Shown here piece after piece: positions 12,240 to 24,103 of a DNA stretch of 64,000 nucleotides. A program made the position numbers and the translations under genes. Each line of letters starts with the position of its first letter. Position 1 is the first letter of the stretch. The DNA is from Cephalopachus bancanus. Lineage: Eukaryota > Chordata > Mammalia > Primates > Tarsiidae. The DNA is taken from the NCBI GenBank assembly GCA_027257055.1, contig JAPVLO010000153.1:4030001-4094000 (forward strand), read 5' to 3'. Under the pieces are notes generated by a model. The model ran no database searches. It was not told the origin of the DNA and saw nothing but the letters and a program-made list of their open reading frames with translations.

Positions 12240-12996
12240 GTAAGTATAGTTCAGTCCCTTTTCCATTCCTTCCAGATTTTATTAATTTTAGTTTTAGTAA
12301 TTTTAAACTAGAAATAGGATAACACAGCACCTCATATTTGATTTTGTAACAACAGTTACTTGAACATTAGAAAAATTTAAGAGCTATGATTATAGTATTT
12401 ATCTTAGTGATATTTTCTAATTACCAAATATGAAGAACCAAAGTGAATGTACAAAAATACCTGGATTTCTATAATTTAAACTTCTAAATTAAATTTGAAA
12501 TTTGCAGACTGAATTTCTTATATTGTTCCCAGGAACAACAAGAGCCTATAACTTTACATCATCTTCACTAAGAGAAAGTGTGCTTATGACAAACTCAATT
12601 TGCCCATACACACTAATAGAGGCATAATGCTATATAGTTTTATAACCATCTTTTTTATATCCTTAAGAATTAAAATGGATTTAAATGGTCTGTGCCTGCT
12701 ATTGTTATAAAGTGTTTTTATTACTGATTTAAACCAATGATTCTTTAGAATATGTGGAAGCAGGTAGGCAGGTATAGGAGAGTAGATTGAAGCGGCCCAA
12801 AGAGTACAGCTTGAAAAAGGCATATTTGATTCCCCATACTTTATATAAAATAAACTATAGAAGGTAGAACAAAACTCAGTAATATTTTCTTGAATGACAA
12901 GAGTATAGTAAGGAGGGATAGATTAAAAGACAACCGGAATATTTTTCTGTGTATTTGAAACCCATAATGCACAATTTCTTGTTTGTTTTCATACAG
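12240..12996 (+). other. RICTOR: RICTOR intron 4
   Basis: 757 nt, AT-rich, ending in TTTGTTTTCATACAG. I recognise no repeat in it. Confidence 0.85.
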
Positions 12997-13128
12997 TTTG
13001 CGATTAGCTTTATTAAATGAAGCAAAAGAAGTGCGAGCAGCAGGGCTCCGAGCACTTCGATATCTTATCCAAGACTCCAGTATTCTCCAGAAGGTGCTAA
13101 AATTGAAAGTGGACTATTTAATAGCGAG
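12997..13128 (+). CDS. RICTOR: RICTOR exon 5 (residues 87-131)
   Basis: 132-bp exon, acceptor ...TTTTCATACAG, donor GTAATT. It starts with the last base of Cys87 and encodes LRLALLNEAKEVRAAGLRAL and onward to LKVDYLIA, ending inside Arg131. The alternating hydrophobic pattern is that of ARM/HEAT helices in the RICTOR N-terminal domain. Confidence 0.97.
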
Positions 13129-13399
13129 GTAATTTTTCTAGAGTTGTTTATGTTTTAAAACTTTTGTGTTGAGTTTTAGATAATCTTCCATAAAGTATAA
13201 AGCTTGATGAATTTTGTAGTGTAAAGCTTGATGAATTTTGTGTATCTACTTATAACCAAGTAATAAAATTTAGAACATTTTTGGCATCCCAGTAAAGCTC
13301 TGTTATTCCTCCAACCAGTAGTAAACATTATTCTGACTTTTCTCATCATAGAGTATTTTTTCCTGTTTCTGAGCATCGTGTGTTGGAAATATACAGTAA

Positions 13400-15420
13400 T
13401 TACTCTGTTCTTTCCTCATTATTGTCTTTGTGATTAGTTTACGTGAATGTATCTTTTTGTTTGTTTCTTGCTGTATAGTATTTTGTTTTATGAATAGACC
13501 ACAATTTACTGCATTCTACTTGATGATTTTCTCAGTTGTTTTCAGTGTTAGACTATTTTGAATAAAGCTGCCCTGGACATCCTTGTAGAAGTCTGTTGGT
13601 GGGCATATGTATTCATTTCTCTTTAGATATGTAGAACTAGTATTGCTGGGTCATAAGTTATATGAACATTTTGCATTAGTAGATATTACAAAATAGTTTT
13701 CCAAGTAATTGCATTGATTTACACTTCTACTAACAATGTATAAGAGTTTCATTCTCTTCATATTCTCATCAACACTTGCTATTTTCAGTTTTGTTTGAGT
13801 TGGCGTCTCATTCTATTGCCTAGACTGGAGGGCAGTGGCATGCTCATGGCCATTGCAGCCTCGACCTGCTGGGCTCAGGCGATCCTTCCACCTCAGCCTT
13901 CCAAGTAGCTGAAACTACAGGCATGTGCCACCACGCCTGGCTAATTTTTTGATTTATTGTAGAGGTGAGGTCTCTCCAAGTTGTCCAAGCTGGTCTCAAA
14001 CCCGTGAACTCAGGCAGTCCTCTCACTTCAACCTTCCAAAGTGCTGGGATTATAGGCATGAGCACCCGGCCTTCAGTTTTTAATTATAGCTTTTCTGGTG
14101 TGGTTTTTAGCATAGGGTCTCATTTGGGTTTTAATTTGTGTTCCTTGATGATTGATTATATTAAGCACTTTTCATTTCTTGTTGACAGCTTGGATATTCT
14201 GTCTTTTTGCTCTTTGTAAGTTGGATTCTTATTGAATAGGAATTAATGATGTCTTTGGAATGTGAGTCTTTTCAGATATATGTATGTTAAGAATGTCTTC
14301 ATTTTCCTTGCCTCTTTACTCTTTAGTGGGTCTTTAATGAACAAAAGTTCTTAATTAATATAATCCAAAATGCTTTTGGTCTGTGTATTTAGAAGAGTAT
14401 GTTTTCTTCTGAAGATTTTGTTCCTTTATACATGTGTAAGTCTTTGAACCATCTGATTTGATTTGAACTACCTGTTTTGATTTGATCAAATTTGATTGTT
14501 GTATTGGATACGAGGCAGATGTCAAATCATGATTCATTTTTATGAATATCCAATAAATATTAGCACTTTCTGATCAAAGAGTTTCATTGTAACATTGAAT
14601 ATTTATGTAACATTGTTGTAAATCAGGTAACTAAGTATGGGTCCATTTTGTGTTCTCTGTTCTCTTTAGTTGATCTATTTGTCCTTACACCAGTTTCTCA
14701 CTGTCTGAATTACTGCAGTTTTATAATATGTCTTGATATCTGTTTAATGTGAGTTCAATTTTTCTTCTTCAAGACTTGACTATTATGGGTTCTGCATTTC
14801 CATATAAATTTAGAATCAGATTTTCCATTTTCACATAACTTGTTCAGGGATTGCATTGAAACTCTGGATTAATTTGGGGGTGAATTGACACCTTGATATT
14901 GAATCTTCTGAATATTTATTTATCGGAAACTTTGATTTTGCTCAATAACATTTTATTGCTTTTTTTTCTTGCAGAGATCTTAAGCATATTTGTTAGGTTT
15001 ATTCTAAGATATTTTAATGATGCAACTAAAGGTTTTTTTCTTTTCTGTTTTTGCTACTAATATATAGAAAAATAATTTTGGTAAGGAATATTGACATTTT
15101 AACTAACAACCTTGCTAAATACACTTTTCAGTTCTAGTTGTTGGTAGATTATTTTGAATTTTCTGTGTATGAGCATTAATTGCAAATGATGACCATTTTA
15201 TCTCTTTAGTCCTTGTATCTTTTCTTTTTCTTGCCTCACTGCACAGGTTAGAATATTGTACTGAATTGAAATGATGGTAGTGGGCAAATTTGTTTTGTTC
15301 CTGAATTCAGTAGACTTTTGATACTTTGCTCTATGTTTATGATTTTTTCTTTAGAGATGGATATAGTTCTATAAATTATTATATTGTTCTTTCATGAAGT
15401 TTCAACTGAAAAAATTGTTT
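13400..15420 (-). mobile_element. Old L1 fragment, antisense, interrupted by an Alu
   Basis: TGCTGGGTCATAAG, TTGATCTATTTGTCCTTACA, TTGGGGGTGAATTGACACCT and CCTTGCTAAATACAC are antisense L1 ORF2/3' landmarks in consensus order. Boundaries approximate. Confidence 0.75.
13793..14071 (-). repeat. Alu, antisense, within L1
   Basis: Bounded by TTCAGTTTT (13784-13792 and 14072-14080). Internal GACCTGCTGGGCTCAGGCGA is typical of the local Alu subfamily. Confidence 0.9.
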
Positions 15421-15610
15421 TTTAAATAACATTCATCACTAGAGATACATAGGTTAACTAAATAAATATTTGTTGGTACTGAGAAATTATGTATGAAAGT
15501 TTTATTATACCACGTCGATATTGTGAAGGTGGATCTAATCTAGTGGTATTATGATACAAAAGTTGTTTAATAGAATTGTGTCAATGATTGATATTTTGTG
15601 TATTATTTAG

Positions 15611-15674
15611 GTGCATTGACATACAGCAGAGCAACGAGGTAGAGAGGACACAAGCACTTCGTTTAGTCAGAAAG
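15611..15674 (+). CDS. RICTOR: RICTOR exon 6 (residues 131-152)
   Basis: 64-bp exon between TATTATTTAG and GTATGC, encoding the end of Arg131 and CIDIQQSNEVERTQALRLVR plus Lys152. It ends on a codon boundary. Identical to human as recalled. Confidence 0.97.
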
Positions 15675-16086
15675 GTATGCTCTATGTGTGAGAACAAAAG
15701 CCACATTTATGACTTTTGTGTTAAAATTTATATTTTTAGATTACACTATGAAATATTTTTATTAAAATTTAAAGACTAAACTTTTATTAAACATTTTTAT
15801 TTTGTTGAAGTTATGAATTAAATAGATTTATTAAACTTTGATGTGAACATAAATATTTTGTTGAATTATTCTGTGTGATTGAGTACAGCTAGAATAGTAT
15901 TTCTTATAAATATCTATTGTGAAGAATATTTCTTTCTTCAGTACACATGTAAATGTATGTACATCTTTGATAAGTTATTGAAGAAAAAAGCTTACTTTCT
16001 CCTCATCTTGATTTTTCTCTTAATTTCATACTTAGAATTAATACTATCAAATGAGTGCCAAAAATAGTTACAAGGTCTTTGTTTTT

Positions 16087-16336
16087 ATTGTTGTTGTTGT
16101 TTGTTTGCTTTTTGAGTCGGAGTCTCACTCTGTTGCCCAGGCTGGAGGGTAGTGGTGGCCACTGCAGCCTCGACCTGCTGGGCTCGGGTGATCCTTCTGC
16201 CTCGACCTTCCAAGTAGCTGGAACTACAGCCATACCAAATTGCTGAGGCTGATCTCAAACTCCTGAGCTCAGGCAATGCTCTTGCCTCAGCCTCCCTAAG
16301 TGCTGGGATTACAGGCTTGAACCACCGCGCCCGGCC
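16087..16336 (-). repeat. Alu with internal deletion, antisense
   Basis: Lacks the linker between monomers (CTACAGCCATACCAAATTGC joins two parts). Flanked by ACAAGKTCTTTGTTTT-type repeats (16070 and 16337). Confidence 0.88.
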
Positions 16337-16828
16337 ACAAGTTCTTTGTTTTAAAGATGAATTTGGATACATTCTGTGGGCAGTTGCAGTAAACAATTCC
16401 GGTCATTTTGCAGGATAAAAGATTACAGTTTACACTCATCAAGAGAGGGTGTTACGGACAATTCATAATGCTTCTCATGAGATGCCTTCAAAGACTATTT
16501 TGTTGTTTATTGTGATGCCCTAATGGCCAAAGAATTGCATGTTCTGAGAGCAGATTTGGTTGGCACAGCCTGAGTTAGTATCATATTTCATTCTAAACAA
16601 TCACACAGTATATATGTTCATGTAACAATGACTATAATAATTTAGCAGTTGAATTTTTTAAGTCTTTTCTCCTTACTTACCTTTGAATTCAGTACATGCT
16701 CCAAAATGGTGGACTGTTCAGTGTGTGTATTAACTAGGGTTCCCTCTTTCAGCTGTCTACCTTATTGTTAGTAATATCACCTACAAGTGGACATAGGAAG
16801 AACAAATAAATGGATGGGCTTCAGTTTT

Positions 16829-17120
16829 GTTTTGTTTTTTTGTTTTTGAGTTGGAGTCTCACTCTGTCTCTCAGACTGGAGTGCAGTGGCCGCTCCTGGC
16901 CACCGCAGCCTTGACCTGCTGGGCTCCGGCGATCCTTCCACCTCAGCCTTCCAAGTAGCTGGAATTACAGGCATGCGCTACCATGCCCGGCTGATTTTTT
17001 GATTTATTGTAGAGATGAGGTCTCGCTGCCCAGGCGGGTCTCGAACCCACGGGCTCAGGCAATCCACTCACCTCAGCCTCCCAAAGGCGTGGGATTACAG
17101 GCTGAGCCACCGAGCCCCGC
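16829..17120 (-). repeat. Young lineage-specific Alu, antisense
   Basis: Target duplication GGGCTTCAGTTTT (16816-16828 and 17121-17133). Carries the CGCTGCCCAGG deletion. Confidence 0.93.
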
Positions 17121-17174
17121 GGGCTTCAGTTTTAAAAGAATTTTGAAATTCTAGTAAGGTTGATACTGGAGATA

Positions 17175-17232
17175 GATTAGGAAACTTTTGTTATTTGTAA
17201 ACTGATTAGGAAACTTTTGTTATTTGTAAACT
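17175..17232 (+). repeat. Perfect 29-bp tandem duplication
   Basis: GATTAGGAAACTTTTGTTAT and nine further bases occur twice back to back with no mismatch (17175-17203 and 17204-17232). Confidence 0.97.
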
Positions 17233-18283
17233 GTTATGCTAGGACTGTGATTTGGCTTTTCAAATTTAAGTTTAAAAATTAAGTTTATGATTTTTGTTTA
17301 TTTATATAATTCCTCCTACTGCCACAACTGAGTATTCAAGATAAGAAAATAAAAAAGAACCTAGAACAACTTTTGGGTTACATGTCAATATTTATCACGT
17401 TAGGAATTAAAATAAATATTAATATATTAAAAATAACAAATCTATTGCATTAACAAACATATTTTTAAGACTATATTCCACAAAAGAAAATTAGTGTGAA
17501 AAACTGTTGTTTTAGATTTTTGGAAATCTCTTTCATTTGTCTTGATAGACGACAATTGAATTATCATATTTGTTTTTGCATTCAGTGGTATCTCTGGAAA
17601 CGTTAATGTACACTCGTAAGAAAATGAGAGTAAAGGGACAAATAATGTCTTTGTATTGCTATGGAAATAGTTTTAATTTTGCAGAATTTTTGAAAATAAT
17701 CTTAGGTACTTTTAATATTTCCTGGTCCACACTTTGAGAATTACTGCCCTAGAAATTGCTTTCAGAAGGAAAGACAATGTCAAATGGATTCAAACAATTA
17801 AATTTAGCTCCTTTGAATTATTTAGTAAATATTTTACTTCAATTTTTAAAAATATTTTGTACACTTAAAATATAATTTAATAGTTTAGTAAAAGTAAACA
17901 GATCCTTAAAAACAATTCAATAGCAACATAACGAATACTTTATTTTATTCTGTTGTCTTCTGAGATGCAGAGTAACTTGAGTCAGGTATCATCGTGACTC
18001 CAAGTGCAGTTAAATTGCTTGTATTTGGTAGTAGAATGTAGGCTCAGAAGAAGAATTGTAGCACATGGCTTTTCCTTGTCTTAGCAGAGAGGGTTGGAGT
18101 TGAAGGCAAAATCCATTTGGTGGATGAACAGTGGCCTCTATAGGCCAGGGAAACTCTAATTTCATTAGTACTTCCAGCATCTAAAGCACACAGTTCTTTT
18201 GTGTTGTTTTGTTTTGTTTTGTTTTTTAAAGATGTGGGGAGTACACAGTTCTTTTTTCCAGCAACACCTTGGCAACTGCACTA

Positions 18284-18639
18284 CAGATTGAGTACCCCTT
18301 ACCGGAAATGCCTGGAACCAGAAATGTTTCATCTTTTGAATTTTTTTAGATTTTGGAATATTTGTATATATGCAGTGAGATATCTTGGGAAGGAGACCCA
18401 AGTCTAAATACAAAATTCATCTGTGTTTCATATATACCTTATACACATAGCCCTAAGGTAATTTTATACAATATTATAAATAATTTTGTACATGAAACAA
18501 AGTTTGTATCCATTAAACCATCAGAAAACAAAGGTGTCAGGTGTGAAATTTTCTACTTGTGGCATGTTGGTACTCAAAAAGTTTTGGGTTTTAGTGCATT
18601 TTATATTTTGTATTTTTGGATTATGGACGCCCAACTTTC
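18284..18639 (+). mobile_element. Tigger-like non-autonomous DNA transposon
   Basis: Begins TA-CAGATTGAGTACCCCTTAC and ends near GGACGCCCAACTT, with the interior GGAATATTTGTATATATGCA. A second copy of the same family is at 51675. I recognise it as a common primate element of the TA-target class. The subfamily name is not certain. Confidence 0.75.
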
Positions 18640-19425
18640 AGTAGAAATTAATGTTTAACATTGTAACTACTGTTACTGAGGATTTTTTTGTATGCATTCA
18701 GAAAGGTTTTTGAATTTTTAGTAAAACTATTATCTCTTATATTTTAAAGGGAAGGCAAAATATTTCTTGCTTTAGGATACCTTGCTGTATGAATAATTAA
18801 GGAATACTCATGTTACTTTTCCCTTTTTTCAACAGTCACATTTATTTGGAAATCTGTGTGCTTGTTTCTTTTGGTGTCCCCCCCAGTCTTTCCCTTCCTC
18901 CCTGCTTTTCTCTCTCCCCACCCCTGTTCCCCCATCAAGACAGTCCTCTACTGGCTTTGTTTCTCTCATTTTTTGTGTAAGTTTTCCACTGATTGCCTGT
19001 TACTACTCTTTCCTTTATCCTCTTCTAATTCTACTTAGTGCCTACCTACTATAAGCCATCATTTTCTTCATATTTTATTTTTTATTCATGTAATAAGGGT
19101 TAATAATATCACAGGTTTTTTATAGTTGAACTCATTTGGCAGAATCACCAAATACCAGCGAGATAGTGGCAAAGCCAGAATGGGAACCCAGGCTCCAAAT
19201 TTCCAAACTTACATTGGCCCATGAGTTTTAAGTACAACCTGCCTTGGCATTCATAGCCCACTTTTGGTCCAGTCAGCTACTACTCTTATTATGTTATCTG
19301 TTGTGTTAGTTACCATGTGTGTAGATACCACTATCATTACTTCCTTTTTACTGCTTTCATTTCATTTCTACTGCTTCGCACCCTATGTTGATCTTCTATT
19401 CTCAGCTCACATATCAGATATTCCT

Positions 19426-19429
<4 letters not shown>

Positions 19430-19460
<31 letters not shown>
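19430..19460 (+). repeat. (AC)n microsatellite
   Basis: About 15 AC units followed by an AT-rich run. Confidence 0.95.
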
Positions 19461-19462
<2 letters not shown>

Positions 19463-19496
19463 AAATATACATATATATGGGTAATATATCTAGATT

Positions 19497-19783
19497 TTTT
19501 TTAGTTGAAGACTCACTCTGTTGTCCAGGCTGGAGTACAATAGCATGATCACAGCTACCGCAGCCTCGACCTGCTTTGCTCAGGTGATCCTTCCATCTCA
19601 GCCTCCCGAGTAGCTGGAACTATAGGCGTTTGCCATGGCGCCTGGCAAATTTTTAAATTTTTTGTAGAGATGAGGTCTCACTAAGTTTCCTGGGCTGATT
19701 TCAAACTCCTGGTCTCAGGCAGTCCTCTCACCTCAGCATCCCAAAGTTTTGGGTATACAGGTGTGAGCCACTGTGCCCATCTA
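19497..19783 (-). repeat. Alu, antisense
   Basis: AGACTCACTCTGTTGTCCAGG to GTGAGCCACTGTGCCCATC, dimeric, moderately diverged. Confidence 0.88.
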
Positions 19784-20052
19784 ATTTTTATATGTTTTAA
19801 TAATGCCAGAAAAGATGATTAAACTTTTTATTTTATTTTAATAGTGATTACATTTATGACTTCCCCATGTTAAGTATTGATTGATTTATGAGGAAAACAT
19901 TCTCTGTTTTATACACAACTAAATAGTTTCTTTGCGTATATTTCTCTGGAAAATAAGAAAAGTTATTTTATTTGTAAAAAATTTTTTATATCTATTTCAT
20001 AGCACAATCTGAATTAATTATATGTTTAGTAGATACTTAAGATTCATAGATT

Positions 20053-20096
20053 ACAGCCTTCCTAGTAGCTGGAACTACAGGCATACACCATAAAAA
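20053..20096 (+). repeat. 44-bp antisense-Alu mini-retroposon with tail and target duplication
   Basis: An Alu-antisense stretch of ~38 nt ending in an A run, inserted between two perfect AAGATTCATAGATT copies (20039-20052 and 20097-20110). See findings. Confidence 0.85.
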
Positions 20097-20129
20097 AAGA
20101 TTCATAGATTTTAGATATCATCTGGTCAT

Positions 20130-20222
20130 AAACATCTTCATTTTGCAAGTAAGGAAACTGAGGCACAGGGAGGATTAATTTGGCCAAGATAATATAGTTT
20201 ATTAATTGCATGTTTAACTCTA
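20130..20222 (-). repeat. MIR SINE fragment, antisense
   Basis: CAAGTAAGGAAACTGAGGCA followed by CAGGGAGGATTAATTTGGCC is the antisense MIR core. Confidence 0.7.
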
Positions 20223-21322
20223 AAAGCCACTTTGCCTAGTGTCTCAGCCAGATTTTTGCAGAATATGTTAACTATATTTGAAGTATAGGGAGATTTTCTT
20301 ACAAGTTTCTTATAAGCATAATAATAGACCAGTAAATATTACAATGCAAATTAATATAATAGGATGCTAGAATTCTTTCACCCAGAGAGATCAGTTTTCT
20401 GTACTTCCTTTCCCCTTCTTCCCCCTTTCTCTCCTTTTCAATTAATTGAAAACATTTCTTTAGAAATGAGTGTGAAAACTTTCATAATTCTACAGTTATT
20501 GGAAATGCATTTACTTTATGGTTGTGGAACCATATTCAATCAATTTCAGTTGAACTTTGTAATATCACTTAATTCTGCTTAAATGACATAAACCATTTAC
20601 AACTACTCTAATCAATTTTAATCCTCTGTAGGACTTAACTATGTATCTTTTATTTGGTTAGACTGTATCCTCTAATTTTTTCAAACACAAGTTTTGTTTT
20701 TCCAACAGGATAATAAATCCAGTAGTATCCAGGATAGGTTAATTTTCCCTAATACTTATTACCATCTAAACAAAAGAAAATATTTTCTTCTGTTCACACT
20801 CCAGGAGATCATTAGGCATCTGTTGTTGCAGTCAATAGATGAGAGAGAGTGAAGGCCCAAATCAGCTAATTTGATGGGGAGGAGGAAGAAGGAATAAAGA
20901 TGTTCATGAGATAAATTGTTAGGACTTGGTGACAGTTGTATATAGGAAGTAATCAGGATGGTAATGGTGCAGCAGTATATGAACTACTATTGTCAACTGA
21001 TTTACTTTGTCTAGGGACTGAAAAGCTGGTTGAGATACAACTTGTATTCTAGAGTAACTTAGAATCTCAGAAACATTAAGTCTTATTGGACAGTTAATTT
21101 ATAGTCTGGACCATTAGAAAAGAATTCAACTTGTTTTTCCATGGAATGGTTATTAACATTTGAATTAATCTTTTGAAATACCTATTTGAAGCAGAAGATT
21201 AAAATAGGTTCCTGGAACTAAAAAATATTCTGTGGTATTAAATACCTCAATCTGAACAAAATAGGTATAAGAAGTGTATTATGAAGTAAGTAACTTCTTT
21301 TTCTGATTCTTTCCTGTTACAG

Positions 21323-21449
21323 ATGATTACTGTGAATGCTTCCTTATTTCCTAGTTCTGTGACCAACTCATTAATCGCAGTTGGAAATGATGGACTTCAA
21401 GAAAGAGACAGAATGGTCCGAGCATGCATTGCCATTATCTGTGAACTAG
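21323..21449 (+). CDS. RICTOR: RICTOR exon 7 (residues 153-195)
   Basis: 127-bp exon, acceptor TTCCTGTTACAG. It encodes MITVNASLFPSSVTNSLIAV through ACIAIICEL and the first base of Ala195. The donor is CTAG|GTCCGA, a poor match to the GTAAGT consensus, but it is the only GT that keeps the phase with exon 8. Confidence 0.96.
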
Positions 21450-22015
21450 GTCCGAATTTTCATTAAAATAGAAAAATTATATTTTAGAAAGAATATGTAA
21501 CATTTTTAATGTCTTTAGCACCTGAATAATTGAGTTATTAGTGCAAAAATATTTTAAAAAGTAGTACATTTCTGATAAGCAGAGGACTTACTATTTAACA
21601 AATCATTTCAAAGTGACACTAAAATTCTATAAATGTTAAAGTTTTACTCATGAAATTTAGTATAGGAATTGTCTGAATTCCAGTGATTATAATAAAATCT
21701 CAAGTCTAGCTTTCTGACATTAATTACACTACATCTGGATGTAGGTTAAGAACAGTAAAAATTTTCTGTACATAATAAACAAATCTAAGTGCAAAAGGAT
21801 CAAAGAATTAATAGGAAAAAGTTGGGGGAAAATGTGAATGAATATTTGGGAGGAAAAGGAGTTTTGAATTTTCAAAAGAAGTCACACAGATTTCAGCAGC
21901 GATAGATTTTACTATAAGGAGTTGAGGAAACAAGCAGTGCTAGAACAAATTTTTTAAAAAGTAACAAGTAAGATAAGCAACTATGTATTTACAAATCAAT
22001 AGGAAAAACAAATAC

Positions 22016-22845
22016 AGTTTGTCCTTTATAACTGCAGCTTCCATATCTGTGGATTCAGTCATCCTCTGAAAATATTTGGAGGATAAAAACCACAATACAC
22101 CAATAAAAAATACAAATTTTAAATATTGTATAAACAGTTTATATAGCATTTATTGGGTTGATGCATACGTTCATAGTGTTTTTCCACTTGCCTATGCAAT
22201 GCAAATATTACATAATGGTTGACTGGTCACATTTGATCACATTTGCCAGTTCTTGGGTTGACTGACGTGGATCATCATGGATTAAAGCATTTAAATGGTC
22301 TTCATCAAAGTCCGATGGTCTTCCTGAATGTGGAGAACCACTGAGGTTAAAATGGCCTTCCTTTAAACAGCAAAAGCATTTTCCTGCCATGCTTTCCTTG
22401 ATGGCATTCTCCTCCTACATGACACAAATGTTTTGAGCCACCTCCACTGCCTTTATTCCTCTGTTAAACCCAAACAAAAGAATGTGTCGGAACTGTTTTT
22501 TTTCCACTTAACACTCCATCTTCTTTATCCCACAAATAGCAGTAACTTTTCCCAAATATGCAGACTGTAAGATGTATTCACAAACACAACATTGTCACAC
22601 CAAATGACAAATTTAAAACGATCAACTCCTAACACCACAGTGTTGCCATGCCGAAAACAAACACTACAAACTTATGCATCAGCCTAATACATTGTATTAG
22701 GTCTTATAAGTGATCTAGAGGTGATTTAAAGTATGTGGAATGGTGGGTGTAGGTTAAATGAAAGTATTGTGCCATTTTATATAAAGGACTTGAGCATCTG
22801 CAGATTTTTGTATGGGGAAGGCTGGAACTACTCCCCTGTTGACTG
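22016..22845 (+). mobile_element. MER2 (Tigger superfamily) interrupted by a mariner
   Basis: CAGTTTGTCCTTTATAACTG at the left and CCCCTGTTGACTG at the right, both next to TA. The interior (TATTAGGTCTTATAAGTGAT, ATTTTATATAAAGGACTTGA) matches MER2. The two halves join perfectly across the mariner. Confidence 0.85.
22153..22687 (-). mobile_element. Internally deleted mariner element
   Basis: Termini TTGGGTTGATGCATACGTT and, on the other strand, TTAGGCTGATGCATAAGTT are inverted repeats, bounded by TA on both sides (22151-22152 and 22688-22689). On the minus strand 22208-22390 encodes a mariner N-terminal piece (SGSPHSGRPSDFDEDHLNAL, then DDPRQSTQELANVIKCDQST). This is the linker of the paired helix-turn-helix DNA-binding domain. 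After it the frame stops and the 3' terminus follows, so the whole DDD catalytic domain is deleted (535 bp instead of the family's ~1.3 kb). Inactive relic. Confidence 0.9.
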
Positions 22846-23579
22846 TAATTCTCAAATTCATGGCTGGTCAACATATTGTTAAAGTTAATCCTCACATATT
22901 TTCAGAAAACTATAATTTTAGATGACAAAAAAAGATGAGTTTTTTCCCCCACTACCTAAGGTAGGAATGGTATAGATCACATTGCCTCTTGAGATAATAA
23001 ATGATAAAAATTTAAGTAAAAGAAACAAAAAAAGAAGCAAACCGTACCATTGAGGATTTTCAGATACTGTCCACAATATCTGTTAATTCAGAGACAAAGT
23101 CAGAAATGTGATTATGAAAATTTAGAAAATAATAAAAATTGTGTACCAGTGTATGAGATGCTTGGAAAGAAATGCTTTTATAATTAAGCAAAACGTAAGT
23201 GAATGAATCAGTACAACTCAAGAAACTGGAAAAAAAATACAATTTCTTGGTAAGCAAGAGGAAAGCAATAATAAAAGAACAAGATACATTATGCATTATT
23301 TATTCTAAATTATGTTCATTGAAAGAAGAAAACAATGAAATAAAATGCCTGGAATATTCAGAAGATCAGAATGACAAATAAAGAAATGAGAAAAATAATA
23401 TAATAGAATTTTTTATTTATAAGGCTTTTTATTTGGAAACTTGGAAAAATGAATGGATTTTCAGGATAAATTTTAATTTCCAGTTACAAATTACAAAACA
23501 TGATAGATCAGAAACTGTAGAAGTATTTGAAAACATCGATGAAATAATAATTGCTTTCAAAAAGGCTCATCCAGGTATT

Positions 23580-23603
23580 TTTTTTTTTTTTTTTTTTTTT
23601 TTT
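23580..23603 (+). repeat. Poly-T run
   Basis: An uninterrupted run of about 24 T. No Alu body follows, so it is not the start of a full SINE. Confidence 0.9.
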
Positions 23604-23804
23604 AAGCAAGGAACAGGTAATTCTTATGTAGTATAATCTGTATAATCTGATTTAGGGCATTAAAAAGATAGAAACCTACCAGTTTATTTTTATGCAGCTA
23701 GCATTTTATGTACATATACACATACAAAGATAAAATAATTAGGACACTACTTTGTTAACGTTCTAGAATATTTATTTTTAACACAAATCAATAGGATGCT
23801 GTTC

Positions 23805-24095
23805 TTTTTTTTTTTTTTGAGTCTTACTCTTTCCTTTTGTCCATGCTAGATTTCAGTGGCATGATCATAGCTACCACAGCTTTGACCTGCTAGGCTCAGG
23901 CAATCTTTCTGCCTTAACCTTCTAAGTAGCTGGAACTACAGGTGTGCACCACCACACCCAATTAATATTTTGATTTATAGTACAAACAATTTGCCAAGTT
24001 GCCCAGGCTGATCTCAAACCCTTGGCCTTAGGCAATTCTCTTGCCTCCACCTCCCAAAATGCTGGGATTACAGGAATGAGCAACCGCACCCAGCA
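23805..24095 (-). repeat. Alu, antisense
   Basis: Poly-T start to CAACCGCACCCAGC. Diverged. Confidence 0.85.
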
Positions 24096-24103
24096 GTGAT
24101 GCT

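Larger units (their letters stand above)
13129..15610 (+). other. RICTOR: RICTOR intron 5
   Basis: Mostly an antisense old L1 fragment interrupted by an Alu (separate entries). 15420-15610 is unique AT-rich sequence. Confidence 0.85.
15675..21322 (+). other. RICTOR: RICTOR intron 6
   Basis: 5.6 kb with Alus at 16087, 16829 and 19497, a Tigger-like MITE at 18284, a (CA)n tract and a MIR. 17240-18280, 18660-19425 and 20230-21322 contain nothing I recognise. Confidence 0.85.

Noticed and set aside
19430..19460. CRISPR-like regular repeat
   Set aside because: A simple AC dinucleotide run without spacers, in a eukaryotic intron.
23580..23603. Start of another Alu at the poly-T
   Set aside because: The sequence after the T run (AAGCAAGGAACAGG) is not Alu.
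23199..23636. Lys/Glu-rich frames suggestive of a coiled-coil protein
   Set aside because: A-rich composition explains the residues. No start context, no homology recognised, frames interrupted.
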